DNA of 64,000 bases from positions 124,001 to 188,000 of the forward strand of contig CAYRES010000003.1 of assembly GCA_964423425.1 (NCBI GenBank), read 5' to 3'. Origin of the DNA: CAYRES01 sp964423425 (GTDB lineage: Bacteria > Actinomycetota > Thermoleophilia > RBG-16-64-13). Below are positions 18,174 to 25,865 of the stretch, piece by piece (position 1 is the first letter of the stretch; each line of letters begins with the position of its first letter). A program made the translations under genes and the position numbers. Under the pieces are notes generated by a model. The model had not been told where the DNA came from. It made no database searches and saw nothing but the letters and a program-made list of their open reading frames with translations.

Positions 18174-18664
18174 CAGCGCGCCTCCACCACAAACACGGTG
18201 TCACCGATCGCCACCTGGTCGCCGTCCCCCACCAACACGGGGCCGGTAAGGGGCTCTCCGCGCACCAGGGTACCGTTGGTGCTCCCCAAGTCCTCCACCA
18301 CCAGCCCGTCGGGAGTGGAATCGACCACCGCGTGCCGGCTCGAGACGAACGTATCGAGCAGCTGCAGGCCGGCGTCGGGAGCCCTGCCGATGACGAGACG
18401 GCTTCCCACCGGTAGGTTGAGCGCTCTCCCCACCTCCAGCATAGGACTCTCCCGGACAGAGAGGACCCAGGCTCTGTGCCCCCCTTCAACCGGCGACGGC
18501 AACCCGGCCGGTCCACCCCAGCCCACCGGGTCAGGCGGAGGAGCCGCCGCCAGCGACACGTGGCGTATGTCGCGCGAAATGGCGCGAACAACCATGAAGA
18601 CGAACAGATAGAGGACGAGAAGAAACAGGAACTTGGCCGCCAGGAGGACGAGCTGAACCATCAA
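18173..18664 (-). CDS. fhaB: Membrane-anchored FHA-domain protein (FhaB/FipA-like)
   Basis: FHA domains bind phosphothreonine, here presumably on PknB or its substrates. The 163-residue product has an N-terminal membrane helix (about 3-28, LVLLAAKFLFLLVLYLFVFMVV), a short linker, and an FHA domain with IGRAPDAG, VSSRHA and the diagnostic DLGSTNGT. Start and stop overlap the neighbours by four and one bases. This is the standard gene order of the actinobacterial fhaA-fhaB-pstP cluster. Confidence 0.92.
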   Translation of the reverse strand: MMVQLVLLAAKFLFLLVLYLFVFMVVRAISRDIRHVSLAAAPPPDPVGWGGPAGLPSPVEGGHRAWVLSVRESPMLEVGRALNLPVGSRLVIGRAPDAGLQLLDTFVSSRHAVVDSTPDGLVVEDLGSTNGTLVRGEPLTGPVLVGDGDQVAIGDTVFVVEAR

Positions 18665-19425
18665 CCCGTCTCCACGGCGATGGGCGTAGCCCCCGCCGTG
18701 ACCACGTCGCCGCTCCTCACCAGACTATGCTCCACCGCATGCCCGTTCAACAGTGTGCCGTTGGTCGAGCCGAGGTCTTTGACGAAGAGCCGCCCCCGAT
18801 CCCAGAAGATGACGGCGTGACGGCGTGAAACGTTGGGATCGGACAGCCTCACGTCCATCTCTTTACCCCTGCCCACGGTGATCTTGGCCTGTTCGAAACG
18901 CACCGACATGCCTTCGTAGCGAAGCACCACCGGCGGGACCTCCGGCACGACCGCATGCGAGCCACGCTTCGGGCCGGCATACGGTGGCCCCGCCGCAGCT
19001 CCAGCGGAAGGGGTGAGGGCGGCGGGTGCCGGAGTGGGCGGCTGCCGCGGCTCTCGCAGGTCCACGGGCTCGGTGGCGATGCCGAACTGGCCCATTCTGA
19101 GGTCTTCGTCGACGTGGAAGGATATCTCCGGTGCCGCCGTCAGCGAATAACCCTCCTTGCGGGCGTGGCCCAGCAGGTGGCTGCGCAGCTGCTCGAGGAG
19201 AACGTCCTCCTGGCCCTGGTAGTAATCGGCATCCTCCGGGCACAGATACACGCCGTACCGGTGAGGCACGTACAGACGTGAGCCGACCTTTGCCCGGTGC
19301 TCCTCCATTTCTTTCGCGAGCTTCCAGGCAAGCTCCATCGGCCTTACGTGAACGCGTGTCTTTCGACGAAACAACCCTTGAAACGCCCGATCGATACGGG
19401 ATTCAGTCTTCCGTGCCAGACCCAT
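18661..19425 (-). CDS. fhaA: FHA-domain protein FhaA (DUF3662 plus FHA)
   Basis: FhaA recruits phosphorylated partners at sites of peptidoglycan synthesis in mycobacteria. The product begins with a DUF3662 domain (about 1-125, including FQGLFRRKTRVHVRPMELA and the YGVYLCPED strand). A Pro/Ala linker of about 50 residues and a C-terminal FHA domain (about 170-254) follow, the latter with VGRGKEMDVRL, NVSRRHAVIF and KDLGSTNGTLLNG. I chose the ATG at 19425 because GGGAG lies five bases upstream; an in-frame GTG two codons earlier is badly placed. The gene overlaps the end of the upstream kinase by 23 bases. Confidence 0.93.
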   Translation of the reverse strand: MGLARKTESRIDRAFQGLFRRKTRVHVRPMELAWKLAKEMEEHRAKVGSRLYVPHRYGVYLCPEDADYYQGQEDVLLEQLRSHLLGHARKEGYSLTAAPEISFHVDEDLRMGQFGIATEPVDLREPRQPPTPAPAALTPSAGAAAGPPYAGPKRGSHAVVPEVPPVVLRYEGMSVRFEQAKITVGRGKEMDVRLSDPNVSRRHAVIFWDRGRLFVKDLGSTNGTLLNGHAVEHSLVRSGDVVTAGATPIAVETG

Positions 19426-21151
19426 TGCCACTCCCGCTGCTGCCCGCTGGGCCGCGACCAGGAAGCACCACCGCCAGCAGAAAGGTAATTATAGCGCAGG
19501 CCACAAAGGCCAAGACCAAAGGCCCGACTGCGGCCGGATGCCCCACCACCAACCCCGGAAGAAGCACAAGGGCGGCCATCAGCGCCACCAGGTATCCCGC
19601 CGCCGTCCACAGCCGCCACGCCAGATCACTCCGCATGAGACGCGCGACCGGAAGGCTCAGTACGGCGAGTACCGCCGCTTGGAGGGCCAGCTCGAGGCGG
19701 GCATCGAGAAACCGGGCAAAGGCCTTGGCCACCGCTACCAGCGACCCCTCACCCAGCGTGGCGGCGAGTACCGCTTCGCCGCCCTGAGTGAAGGCGAAGG
19801 GCAATGTCTCCCAGCCTTGAAACCCCGCAGCGAGGGCAATCCCCAGACCGCCGAAGAGTCCCGCGAAGGCTCCCCACCAGCCCAATGCCATGCCTGCAAG
19901 CAGCGGGAGCATGAGACCCACACCCGCGGGAAGGGGCCCGAAGGAGGCGCTCAATGCTCCGAACACCACGAAGAGGATGGGGAAGTAGGCCGCCCAGGCC
20001 TTCTTTCTCCACGCCAGCAGCCCATACACAGGCAGGCAACACAACAGATAAAGCCACCCCCAACCGGTGCCGAAACCGAAGATGGGAGCCGCGATGGCCG
20101 CGAAGGCGGCCAAACCACCTACGAAAGGCCACAGAAGCGCGAGAAAGGATACGGCGGCCACCAAGGGGATGCGCGCGTCGAAAGGATAGAAGGGAACACG
20201 GAAGACCACCAGGGCAAGAGTGAGGAACACGAGCACACCCGAGACGAGGTGCTCCGTTACGAAGCGGGAACGGGCGCTCCGCAGGCCCCCGAGTAGGCCT
20301 CCCTCGGCACGCTCCAGCAGGCCCGGTTTCACTTCTGGCTCTGGCATCTGCCGAAGGGCCGCCTCGAGCGACCGGCGGAAGGCGTGCGCATCGGCCCGCC
20401 GTTCCTGCTCCGGCGCGAGGGCCCCGGAGAGCGCCCCGGCCAGAGACGCAGGCAGGTCACTACTCTCCGCCAGTCTCCCAGTGGCCGGCGTGAAACCCGG
20501 CTTCAGCAACTCGGCCAACGACTTGCCCCGCGCCGGGTTCTCACCGGCGAGCCCCTCGTACAGTGTCACCGCGAGGGCATAGACATCGGCTCGCGGGCCC
20601 GCCTCCCCGCCCGCGAGCTGTTCGGGCGCCATGTAGGCCAGTGTCCCCACCAAGTCGCCCTCTCGGGTGATGGAACGCTGGTCTTCCAGCCGAGCCACCC
20701 CGAAATCCATGATGCGCACATCGACGTCGTCGCTCTCCACGAGCATGATATTCTCCGGCTTGATGTCGCGATGAACGACGCCTCGCTTGTGGGCGTGCTC
20801 GAGTGCCCGGGCCACCTGGATGCCCGCCTGGACGATCTCTCTATGCGAGAGGCGCCGCTTGGCGTACAGCTGCCTGAGTGTGTGGCCCTCCACGTACTCG
20901 GTGAAGAGAAGCGTGCGGCCCTCTTCGCGCACCACCTCGTGCACGGTGACTATGTGGGGATGGTCGAGCTTGGCGGCCGCCCTCGCCTCACGCAGCGCTC
21001 TCCCGTCGAGGTCGATGGAATCCTCCACCACCTTGATGGCGACGGGACGATCCATGCGGAGGTCGTCCGCAAGGTATACGGTGGCGAACGCCCCCCTCCC
21101 GAGGCGGCGAACCACACGGTAGCGATCGTGGAGAAGGGGCCGATCGTCCAT
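19403..21151 (-). CDS. Ser/Thr protein kinase with polytopic membrane C-terminus
   Basis: The kinase domain (about 1-265) has LGRGAFATVYLAD, VAIKVV, HRDIKPENIML and DFGVARL, so it looks active. A linker of about 60 residues leads to a C-terminal half with roughly eight to ten hydrophobic helices (about 310-580) rather than a sensory ectodomain. The start is the ATG at 21151, with AAAGG four bases upstream; the longer frame to 21298 runs into the promoter and tRNA region. It lies immediately upstream of fhaA with a 23-base overlap and is probably the first gene of the operon. In mycobacteria no kinase occupies this place, the second kinase being pknA downstream of pbpA. Confidence 0.9.
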   Translation of the reverse strand: MDDRPLLHDRYRVVRRLGRGAFATVYLADDLRMDRPVAIKVVEDSIDLDGRALREARAAAKLDHPHIVTVHEVVREEGRTLLFTEYVEGHTLRQLYAKRRLSHREIVQAGIQVARALEHAHKRGVVHRDIKPENIMLVESDDVDVRIMDFGVARLEDQRSITREGDLVGTLAYMAPEQLAGGEAGPRADVYALAVTLYEGLAGENPARGKSLAELLKPGFTPATGRLAESSDLPASLAGALSGALAPEQERRADAHAFRRSLEAALRQMPEPEVKPGLLERAEGGLLGGLRSARSRFVTEHLVSGVLVFLTLALVVFRVPFYPFDARIPLVAAVSFLALLWPFVGGLAAFAAIAAPIFGFGTGWGWLYLLCCLPVYGLLAWRKKAWAAYFPILFVVFGALSASFGPLPAGVGLMLPLLAGMALGWWGAFAGLFGGLGIALAAGFQGWETLPFAFTQGGEAVLAATLGEGSLVAVAKAFARFLDARLELALQAAVLAVLSLPVARLMRSDLAWRLWTAAGYLVALMAALVLLPGLVVGHPAAVGPLVLAFVACAIITFLLAVVLPGRGPAGSSGSGNGSGTED

Positions 21152-21221
21152 ACTGCCTTTCAGTATACGCCGGGCGTGAGGCCACCCCTCCCGCGTGAGG
21201 TTGCCGCTCCCGACCGCGTTG

Positions 21222-21247
21222 TTGACATGTATACTTGTTGTTATACT
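21222..21247 (+). promoter_or_regulatory. Candidate promoter for tRNA-Leu
   Basis: A TTGACA hexamer at 21222-21227 and TATACT at 21242-21247 lie in an AT-rich island 55 bases before the tRNA. The 14-base spacing is shorter than ideal, so one of the hexamers may not be used. The same bases read on the minus strand contain TATACAT and TATAAC, possible -10 elements for the kinase operon starting at 21151. Confidence 0.4.
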
Positions 21248-21301
21248 TCGTAGCCGACTCGATTCGGGGTCTCCGAGACCGGTTGAATCCCCCAACATTG
21301 C

Positions 21302-21385
21302 GGGCGAGTGGCGGAATTGGCAGACGCGCTAGGTTCAGGGTCTAGTGAGCTTACGCTCGTGGGGGTTCAAGTCCCCCCTCGCCCA
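21302..21385 (+). tRNA. tRNA-Leu (anticodon CAG)
   Basis: Acceptor strands GGGCGAG (21302-21308) and CTCGCCC (21378-21384) pair perfectly. The anticodon loop TTCAGGG gives anticodon CAG. A long variable arm typical of tRNA-Leu follows (GTGAGCTTACGCTCGT), and the T arm is GGGGG-TTCAAGT-CCCCC. The discriminator is A. The CCA end is not encoded. Confidence 0.95.
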
Positions 21386-21431
21386 TCAGCAATCCAAGGG
21401 TTTGACCGTACTCTGATCGACCTTATCGCCT

Positions 21432-22508
21432 ATGCCTGATCCCATGAGAGGCGAGCCCTTCACGGAGCTTGCCGGCCAAGAGAAGAAGAGAACCTCCCGC
21501 TCGGCCTCCAGGAAGTCGCTGTTGCGCTTGGGCATTCTGCTCGCGATCATCGTGGCCGTCGTAGTGGTGGGCGCGCTCTTGATAAGGTCGTGGGTACACT
21601 CCCGCGAGGTGGCCGCCTACCAGGCCTACGTCGCCGATGTCTCCGACATCATCAAGCTCTCGGATGCGGAGGGCAAGAAGCTCTCCACCCTCCTGCTCGA
21701 GCCGGGCGACGCCACCCGGAAAGACGTCCAGACCAAGCTCGATCAGTATCAGCAGACGTGCACCGTGCTCACGGAGGAGGCGATGGCGGTCGCCGCACCC
21801 AAGGACCTCAAAGAGGCCCACCAGTGGTTCGTCGCCATACTACAGCTCCGTTCCCGCGGTCTCGAGAATCTGAAGCCGGCAATCATGAACGCGCTCGACG
21901 CTCAGGATATCGAGGTACCCTCGCAACAGGTGACGCGGGCGATGCAACTGCTCATCCTTTCCGACGTGGCTTACGACGAGTTCTTCTCCAGCCGAGCAGC
22001 CTCGGTGCTCAAGGAGAAGCAGATACCCGAGGTGAACGTGGTGTCGAGCAGGTTCGTCGACACGCCGGAGTTGGCCACGGTGGGCAACGTCAAAGAGATG
22101 CTGACCGCGTTCAAGAGTTCCGACAACCTGCAGACCATCCACGGCCTTGCGATGGTGCAGGTGGTGGCCATGCCTTCCGAAACCGATCTCACACCAGGCA
22201 ACACCTTCAACCTACCCTCCACCGATCAGCTGCACTTCATCGCCACCATTGAGAACCAGGGCAACATGGTGGAGAAGGACGTACCGGTCACCATCCAGTT
22301 GACCGCCGCCAACGACACCCAGCCTCAGATTCGCACGGTCAAGGTTCCCGAGATCAAACCCAAGGAAGAGCTCCAGATCCGGTTCGACGGCATCAGCCCG
22401 ACCGACTACGGCGAGAAAGCGCACCTCATGGTGGAGGTGGGCCCGGTCCCCGGTGAGAAGAATCTCGACAACAACCGAATCGAGACCAACGTCATCTTCA
22501 CGCTCTGA
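21432..22508 (+). CDS. Membrane-anchored protein with CARDB-like C-terminal domain
   Basis: The 358-residue product has a short basic cytoplasmic N-terminus and one helix (about 34-56, LRLGILLAIIVAVVVVGALLI). A helical ectodomain of about 190 residues follows, with conserved-looking DVSDIIKLSDAEGKKLSTLL and SWYD-free sequence. The C-terminal beta domain (about 245-357) carries the CARDB pattern, with TIENQGNMVEKDVPVTIQL and the terminal EKNLDNNRIE. CARDB modules are adhesion or carbohydrate-related beta sandwiches found in cell-surface proteins. It lies between tRNA-Leu and the DUF4446 gene. The function is unknown, but an envelope role is likely. Confidence 0.75.
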   Translation: MPDPMRGEPFTELAGQEKKRTSRSASRKSLLRLGILLAIIVAVVVVGALLIRSWVHSREVAAYQAYVADVSDIIKLSDAEGKKLSTLLLEPGDATRKDVQTKLDQYQQTCTVLTEEAMAVAAPKDLKEAHQWFVAILQLRSRGLENLKPAIMNALDAQDIEVPSQQVTRAMQLLILSDVAYDEFFSSRAASVLKEKQIPEVNVVSSRFVDTPELATVGNVKEMLTAFKSSDNLQTIHGLAMVQVVAMPSETDLTPGNTFNLPSTDQLHFIATIENQGNMVEKDVPVTIQLTAANDTQPQIRTVKVPEIKPKEELQIRFDGISPTDYGEKAHLMVEVGPVPGEKNLDNNRIETNVIFTL

Positions 22509-22566
22509 TACCATCTCACCTTCAGCCGGAGCGTGACGACACCATCGAGGGAATCGGAACTGTATT

Positions 22567-23355
22567 GTGGGAATCTCTGAAGTTCTGCAAGTAATTGGGG
22601 TGACCGGCACCGGGCTGGCCATCGCCTCACTGATCATCATCTTCCTCCTTCACCGCCGCCTCAAGAAGCTGCAACGCGACCAGCACGTGATCCTCGGCAG
22701 CCGCGGCTCCACCGACGTCGTCGCGTATGTGTCCTCGCTCGATGAGAAGCAGAACCATTTACGGGAGGCCCTCGAGCGTCTCACCGTCGAGGCGAGAGAC
22801 CACGAGGTGCGCATCGACCGCTGCGTCTCCCGCATCGGTGTGGTGCGCTTCGATGCCTATCACGATCTGGGCGGTAGGCAGAGCAGCGCGGTCGCCCTCC
22901 TCGACGCACTGGACGACGGCGTCGTCATCACCACGGTGGTGAGTCGAGAATTCGCCCGCATCTACGTGAAGGTGCTCCGCGAGGGTCAGCCAGACGTGGC
23001 TCTGGCCCCTGAGGAGTTGGAAGCCGTCGAGCAGGCTCGTTCCAAGGGCAATGCCCCCTTCACGGTTCGCCCCCGGCAGCAGGGCCGGCGCGACGATCAG
23101 GACACACCCTCCCTGGAGACCGCCGACGAGGAGGCCAAGGAGCTGGAGAGAGAGAACCGGCAACGCAGACGCCGGGGTCTTCCTCCGCTCGATGCTCTTC
23201 CCCCGGCCGCCTCCACTCTGGGTTGGCCAAGCATCGAGCGCCCGAGCCCCGAAGCCGTCCAGGGAATCGAGGATACGGCCGATTACCCGATCGGCCCCGT
23301 CGGCTATGCGGCAGATGAAGACACCAAGGAGCTCAGGGTTCGGGAAGTCCGATGA
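22567..23355 (+). CDS. DUF4446 family membrane-anchored protein
   Basis: The 262-residue protein has an N-terminal membrane helix (about 10-30) followed by RRLKKLQRDQHVILG. The DUF4446 core comes next (about 60-155), with VGVVRFDAYHDLGGRQSSAVALLD, DDGVVITTVVSREFARIYVK and the PEELEAV motif. This core is widespread in Firmicutes and Actinobacteria, often near chromosome-partitioning genes, but has no known function. A hydrophilic, Pro/Arg/Glu-rich C-terminal tail of about 95 residues is extra compared with the family. The start is GTG at 22567. Confidence 0.85.
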   Translation: MGISEVLQVIGVTGTGLAIASLIIIFLLHRRLKKLQRDQHVILGSRGSTDVVAYVSSLDEKQNHLREALERLTVEARDHEVRIDRCVSRIGVVRFDAYHDLGGRQSSAVALLDALDDGVVITTVVSREFARIYVKVLREGQPDVALAPEELEAVEQARSKGNAPFTVRPRQQGRRDDQDTPSLETADEEAKELERENRQRRRRGLPPLDALPPAASTLGWPSIERPSPEAVQGIEDTADYPIGPVGYAADEDTKELRVREVR

Positions 23356-23385
23356 GAAGCAGAGTCCGATGAGGGGTGGGATGCA

Positions 23386-24327
23386 GTGAGCTGCGGCCGT
23401 GACATGGGTTTCCTCGACTGGCCCACATCCAAGGAGCACGACCTCGTCGTGTTCTCGGCACAGAGCATCGGTTTCCTGGGGCCTCACGGAACCTTCACCG
23501 AGGAGGCGCTGGGCTCCACGCTCCTCCGACAGCCGGCCGAAGGCCGGCAGCCTCCCCAGCTGGTGCCCTTCGCCTCTATCGCCGACACCATCCAAGGCGT
23601 CAAAGACGACGTGGTCGAGTGCGCCCTCGTGCCCATCGAGAACTCCATCGAGGGTTCGGTTTCTATCACCGTCGACTATCTCGCCCGCGAAGACCACGGG
23701 CTCCAAGTGGTGCGGGAGGTCCGCCATCCCATAAGACACCGGCTCATCACCAGACCCGAGGTGCGCCTGGAAGAGGTCACCAGGGTAGTGTCTCACCCGC
23801 ACGCCGTGGCCCAGTGCCGTGTGTGGCTGCGAAGGCATCTGCCCGGCGTCCACGTCGAGGCGGCCAACTCCACCTCGATCGCGGTCGAGACCGTGGCGAG
23901 CAGCTCCGAGCCGTGGGCCGCCATCGGTACGGCCATCGCCGCCGAGGAGCACGGATGCATCATTCTGAGAGACAGCATCGAAGACCACGATGACAACGAG
24001 ACCCGTTTCGTCTTTCTCTCAAAGATCAGGGAACGGCAAGACCTCACCGAACCCTACAAGACCTCCGTCGTCTGCGAGAGCATGAAAGACCGCCCCGGCG
24101 CCCTGCTCCTGATCCTGCAGGAATTCGCCTATCGCTACATCAATCTGACCAAGATAGAGTCCCGGCCCTCCAAGCGGCGACTCGGTGACTACATCTTCTT
24201 GGTTGATATGGATGGCCGAGTAGCCGATGAGCCGGTGGCCGAGGCGCTGGCCTGTCTTGCCTGCAAGCTTCCCCGTCTCCTGATACTGGGGAGCTACCCC
24301 ATAGGCAAACCTCCGCATATCACCTGA
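23386..24327 (+). CDS. pheA: Prephenate dehydratase
   Basis: PheA converts prephenate to phenylpyruvate in phenylalanine synthesis. The 313-residue monofunctional enzyme has the PDT domain (about 28-210), with GFLGPHGTFTEEA at the start, VPIENSIEGSV, and DNETRFVFL containing the catalytic TRF motif. The C-terminal ACT domain (about 225-300) has RPGALLLILQEF and the ESRP phenylalanine-binding motif, so feedback inhibition by Phe is expected. The GTG at 23386 has a GGGGTGGG upstream; an ATG at 23404 is an alternative. serS follows after 63 bases. Confidence 0.94.
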   Translation: MSCGRDMGFLDWPTSKEHDLVVFSAQSIGFLGPHGTFTEEALGSTLLRQPAEGRQPPQLVPFASIADTIQGVKDDVVECALVPIENSIEGSVSITVDYLAREDHGLQVVREVRHPIRHRLITRPEVRLEEVTRVVSHPHAVAQCRVWLRRHLPGVHVEAANSTSIAVETVASSSEPWAAIGTAIAAEEHGCIILRDSIEDHDDNETRFVFLSKIRERQDLTEPYKTSVVCESMKDRPGALLLILQEFAYRYINLTKIESRPSKRRLGDYIFLVDMDGRVADEPVAEALACLACKLPRLLILGSYPIGKPPHIT

Positions 24328-24390
24328 GCGCGGAGTACGAAGCGCCGTCCAGCCGTCACCGCCACCGCGCTCCACGAGGAAGGGAATGCG

Positions 24391-25674
24391 ATGCTCGATA
24401 TCAAGTTGATTCGCAACGAGCCAGATAGGGTACGCGGGTTTCTCCGCCGCCGAGGAGGCAATGCAGAAGCTGCTCTCGACTCCCTCCTCGCCCTTGATGC
24501 ACGCAGGCGGGAGCTGCTCGTGCGAGTCGAAGAGAAGAGAAGCATTCGCAACACCGTGAGCGAGGAGATCGCGAAGGCCAAGAAGACGGGCGTGGATGCC
24601 GCCCCGAAGATCGCCGCCATGCGCGAGGTGGGAGCCGAGATCAAAGCGCTCGAGACCGAGCTGAGGGCGATTGAAGACGAGCTCGAGGGCGAACTGCTCA
24701 CCGTGCCGAATCTGCCCGATCCCTCCGCACCGGAAGGGGGAGAAGACGAGGGCGAGATACTCTCGTTCTGGGGGGAGCCTCGGAGTTTTGCCTTCCTGCC
24801 CAAGGACCACCTGGAGTTGGCGGCCCCCTTGGACCTCATCGATATGGAGGCCGGTTCCAAGGCTTCGGGCAGCCGTTTCGCCTACCTCAAGGGCGAACTG
24901 GTGTTCCTGCAGTTCGCGCTGGTGCGATTCGCCCTCGAAAGACTCGCGGCCAAAGGCTTCCGCCCGGTCGTCACGCCGGTGTTGGTGCGCGACGAGGCCA
25001 TGTTCGGCACCGGGTTCTTTCCCACCGACGAGCAGCAGGTCTACCGCGTGGAGAAAGACCACCTGAACCTCATCGGCACCTCGGAGGTTCCGCTGGCCGC
25101 TCTCCACATGGACGAGATCCTCGATGAGGCCCGCCTTCCCCTGCGCTATGTGGGCTATTCCACCTGTTTCCGCCGGGAAGCGGGGGCCGCCGGCAAAGAT
25201 ACCCGGGGCATCTTCCGGGTGCACCAATTCGACAAGGTGGAGATGTTCAGTTTCTGCCACCCTGACCTCTCCTCCGCGGAGCACGACTACATGTGGGGCA
25301 TAGAGCGCGAGATTCTGGAGGAGCTCGGACTGCCCTACCGTTCTCTCAACATCGCAGCGGGCGACCTGGGGGCTCCGGCCGCGAAGAAATACGACACCGA
25401 GGCGTGGATACCGAGCGAGGGCCGCTATCGGGAGGTCACCTCCTGCTCCAACTGCACCGACTATCAGGCAAGACGCCTGCGCTGCCGCGCCAAGGGAGAG
25501 AGGGGTACCTTCCTCGTGCATACGCTGAACGGTACCGTGATCGCCGTGGGCCGGACAATCATCGCCATCCTGGAGAATTACCAACGTGCAGATGGCTCCG
25601 TGGAACTCCCGCCTGCGCTGAAGCCCTTCCTGCCCGCCGGCATGGACGTCATCCCGGGCTCAACCGTCGGGTAA
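24391..25674 (+). CDS. serS: Seryl-tRNA synthetase
   Basis: SerS charges tRNA-Ser; a tRNA-Ser gene lies at 37075. The 427-residue class II synthetase has the N-terminal coiled-coil arm (about 25-105). Motif 2 is present as FRREAGAAGKDTRGIFRVHQF, and motif 3 appears in NGTVIAVGRTIIAILENYQ. The conserved LIGTSEVPL and EVTSCSNCTDYQARR substrate segments are visible. A GGAAGGGA precedes the ATG. Length is normal. It is followed by a GC hairpin and then an independent promoter. Confidence 0.97.
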   Translation: MLDIKLIRNEPDRVRGFLRRRGGNAEAALDSLLALDARRRELLVRVEEKRSIRNTVSEEIAKAKKTGVDAAPKIAAMREVGAEIKALETELRAIEDELEGELLTVPNLPDPSAPEGGEDEGEILSFWGEPRSFAFLPKDHLELAAPLDLIDMEAGSKASGSRFAYLKGELVFLQFALVRFALERLAAKGFRPVVTPVLVRDEAMFGTGFFPTDEQQVYRVEKDHLNLIGTSEVPLAALHMDEILDEARLPLRYVGYSTCFRREAGAAGKDTRGIFRVHQFDKVEMFSFCHPDLSSAEHDYMWGIEREILEELGLPYRSLNIAAGDLGAPAAKKYDTEAWIPSEGRYREVTSCSNCTDYQARRLRCRAKGERGTFLVHTLNGTVIAVGRTIIAILENYQRADGSVELPPALKPFLPAGMDVIPGSTVG

Positions 25675-25725
25675 GCCCAAGCCGGGAGCGCTCAGGCGAA
25701 GCACCCCCTCCCAGCCGTGGCCCCT

Positions 25726-25740
25726 CCCGCCCGTGGCGGG
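25726..25740 (+). terminator. GC-rich hairpin after serS
   Basis: CCCGCC-CGT-GGCGGG forms a six-base-pair, three-base-loop hairpin 52 bases after the serS stop and just before the next promoter. There is no T-tract, so it is at best a weak or Rho-assisted terminator. Confidence 0.4.
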
Positions 25741-25749
25741 CTCCCTGCC

Positions 25750-25778
25750 TTGACAGCGGTTCCGGTCCTTCCTATTAT
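25750..25778 (+). promoter_or_regulatory. Strong sigma-70-type promoter upstream of the molybdopterin oxidoreductase
   Basis: TTGACA (25750-25755) and TATTAT (25773-25778) are separated by exactly 17 bases. This makes it the best consensus promoter in the window, in an AT-rich pocket. Transcription would start near 25785, leaving a leader of about 80 bases before the ATG at 25866. Confidence 0.75.
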
Positions 25779-25865
25779 AGTTTAAGTTTCAACTATTCAA
25801 CCTTGAGGTTTCTTCCGGCCGTGTGCCCCTGGCCGGAGTGTCTCTTCGCTCAAAGGACGGGTGAC

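Noticed and set aside
18955..19787. Plus-strand frames across fhaA and the kinase end
   Set aside because: They run antisense to fhaA, whose FHA and DUF3662 sequences are unmistakable.
24019..25584. 521-codon minus-strand frame opposite serS and pheA
   Set aside because: Both plus-strand genes have full sets of family motifs; the antisense frame shows none.
25293..25865. N-terminal extension of the molybdopterin oxidoreductase frame
   Set aside because: It overlaps serS out of frame and crosses the consensus promoter; the Fe-S motif starts eight residues after the ATG at 25866, which has its own ribosome-binding site.
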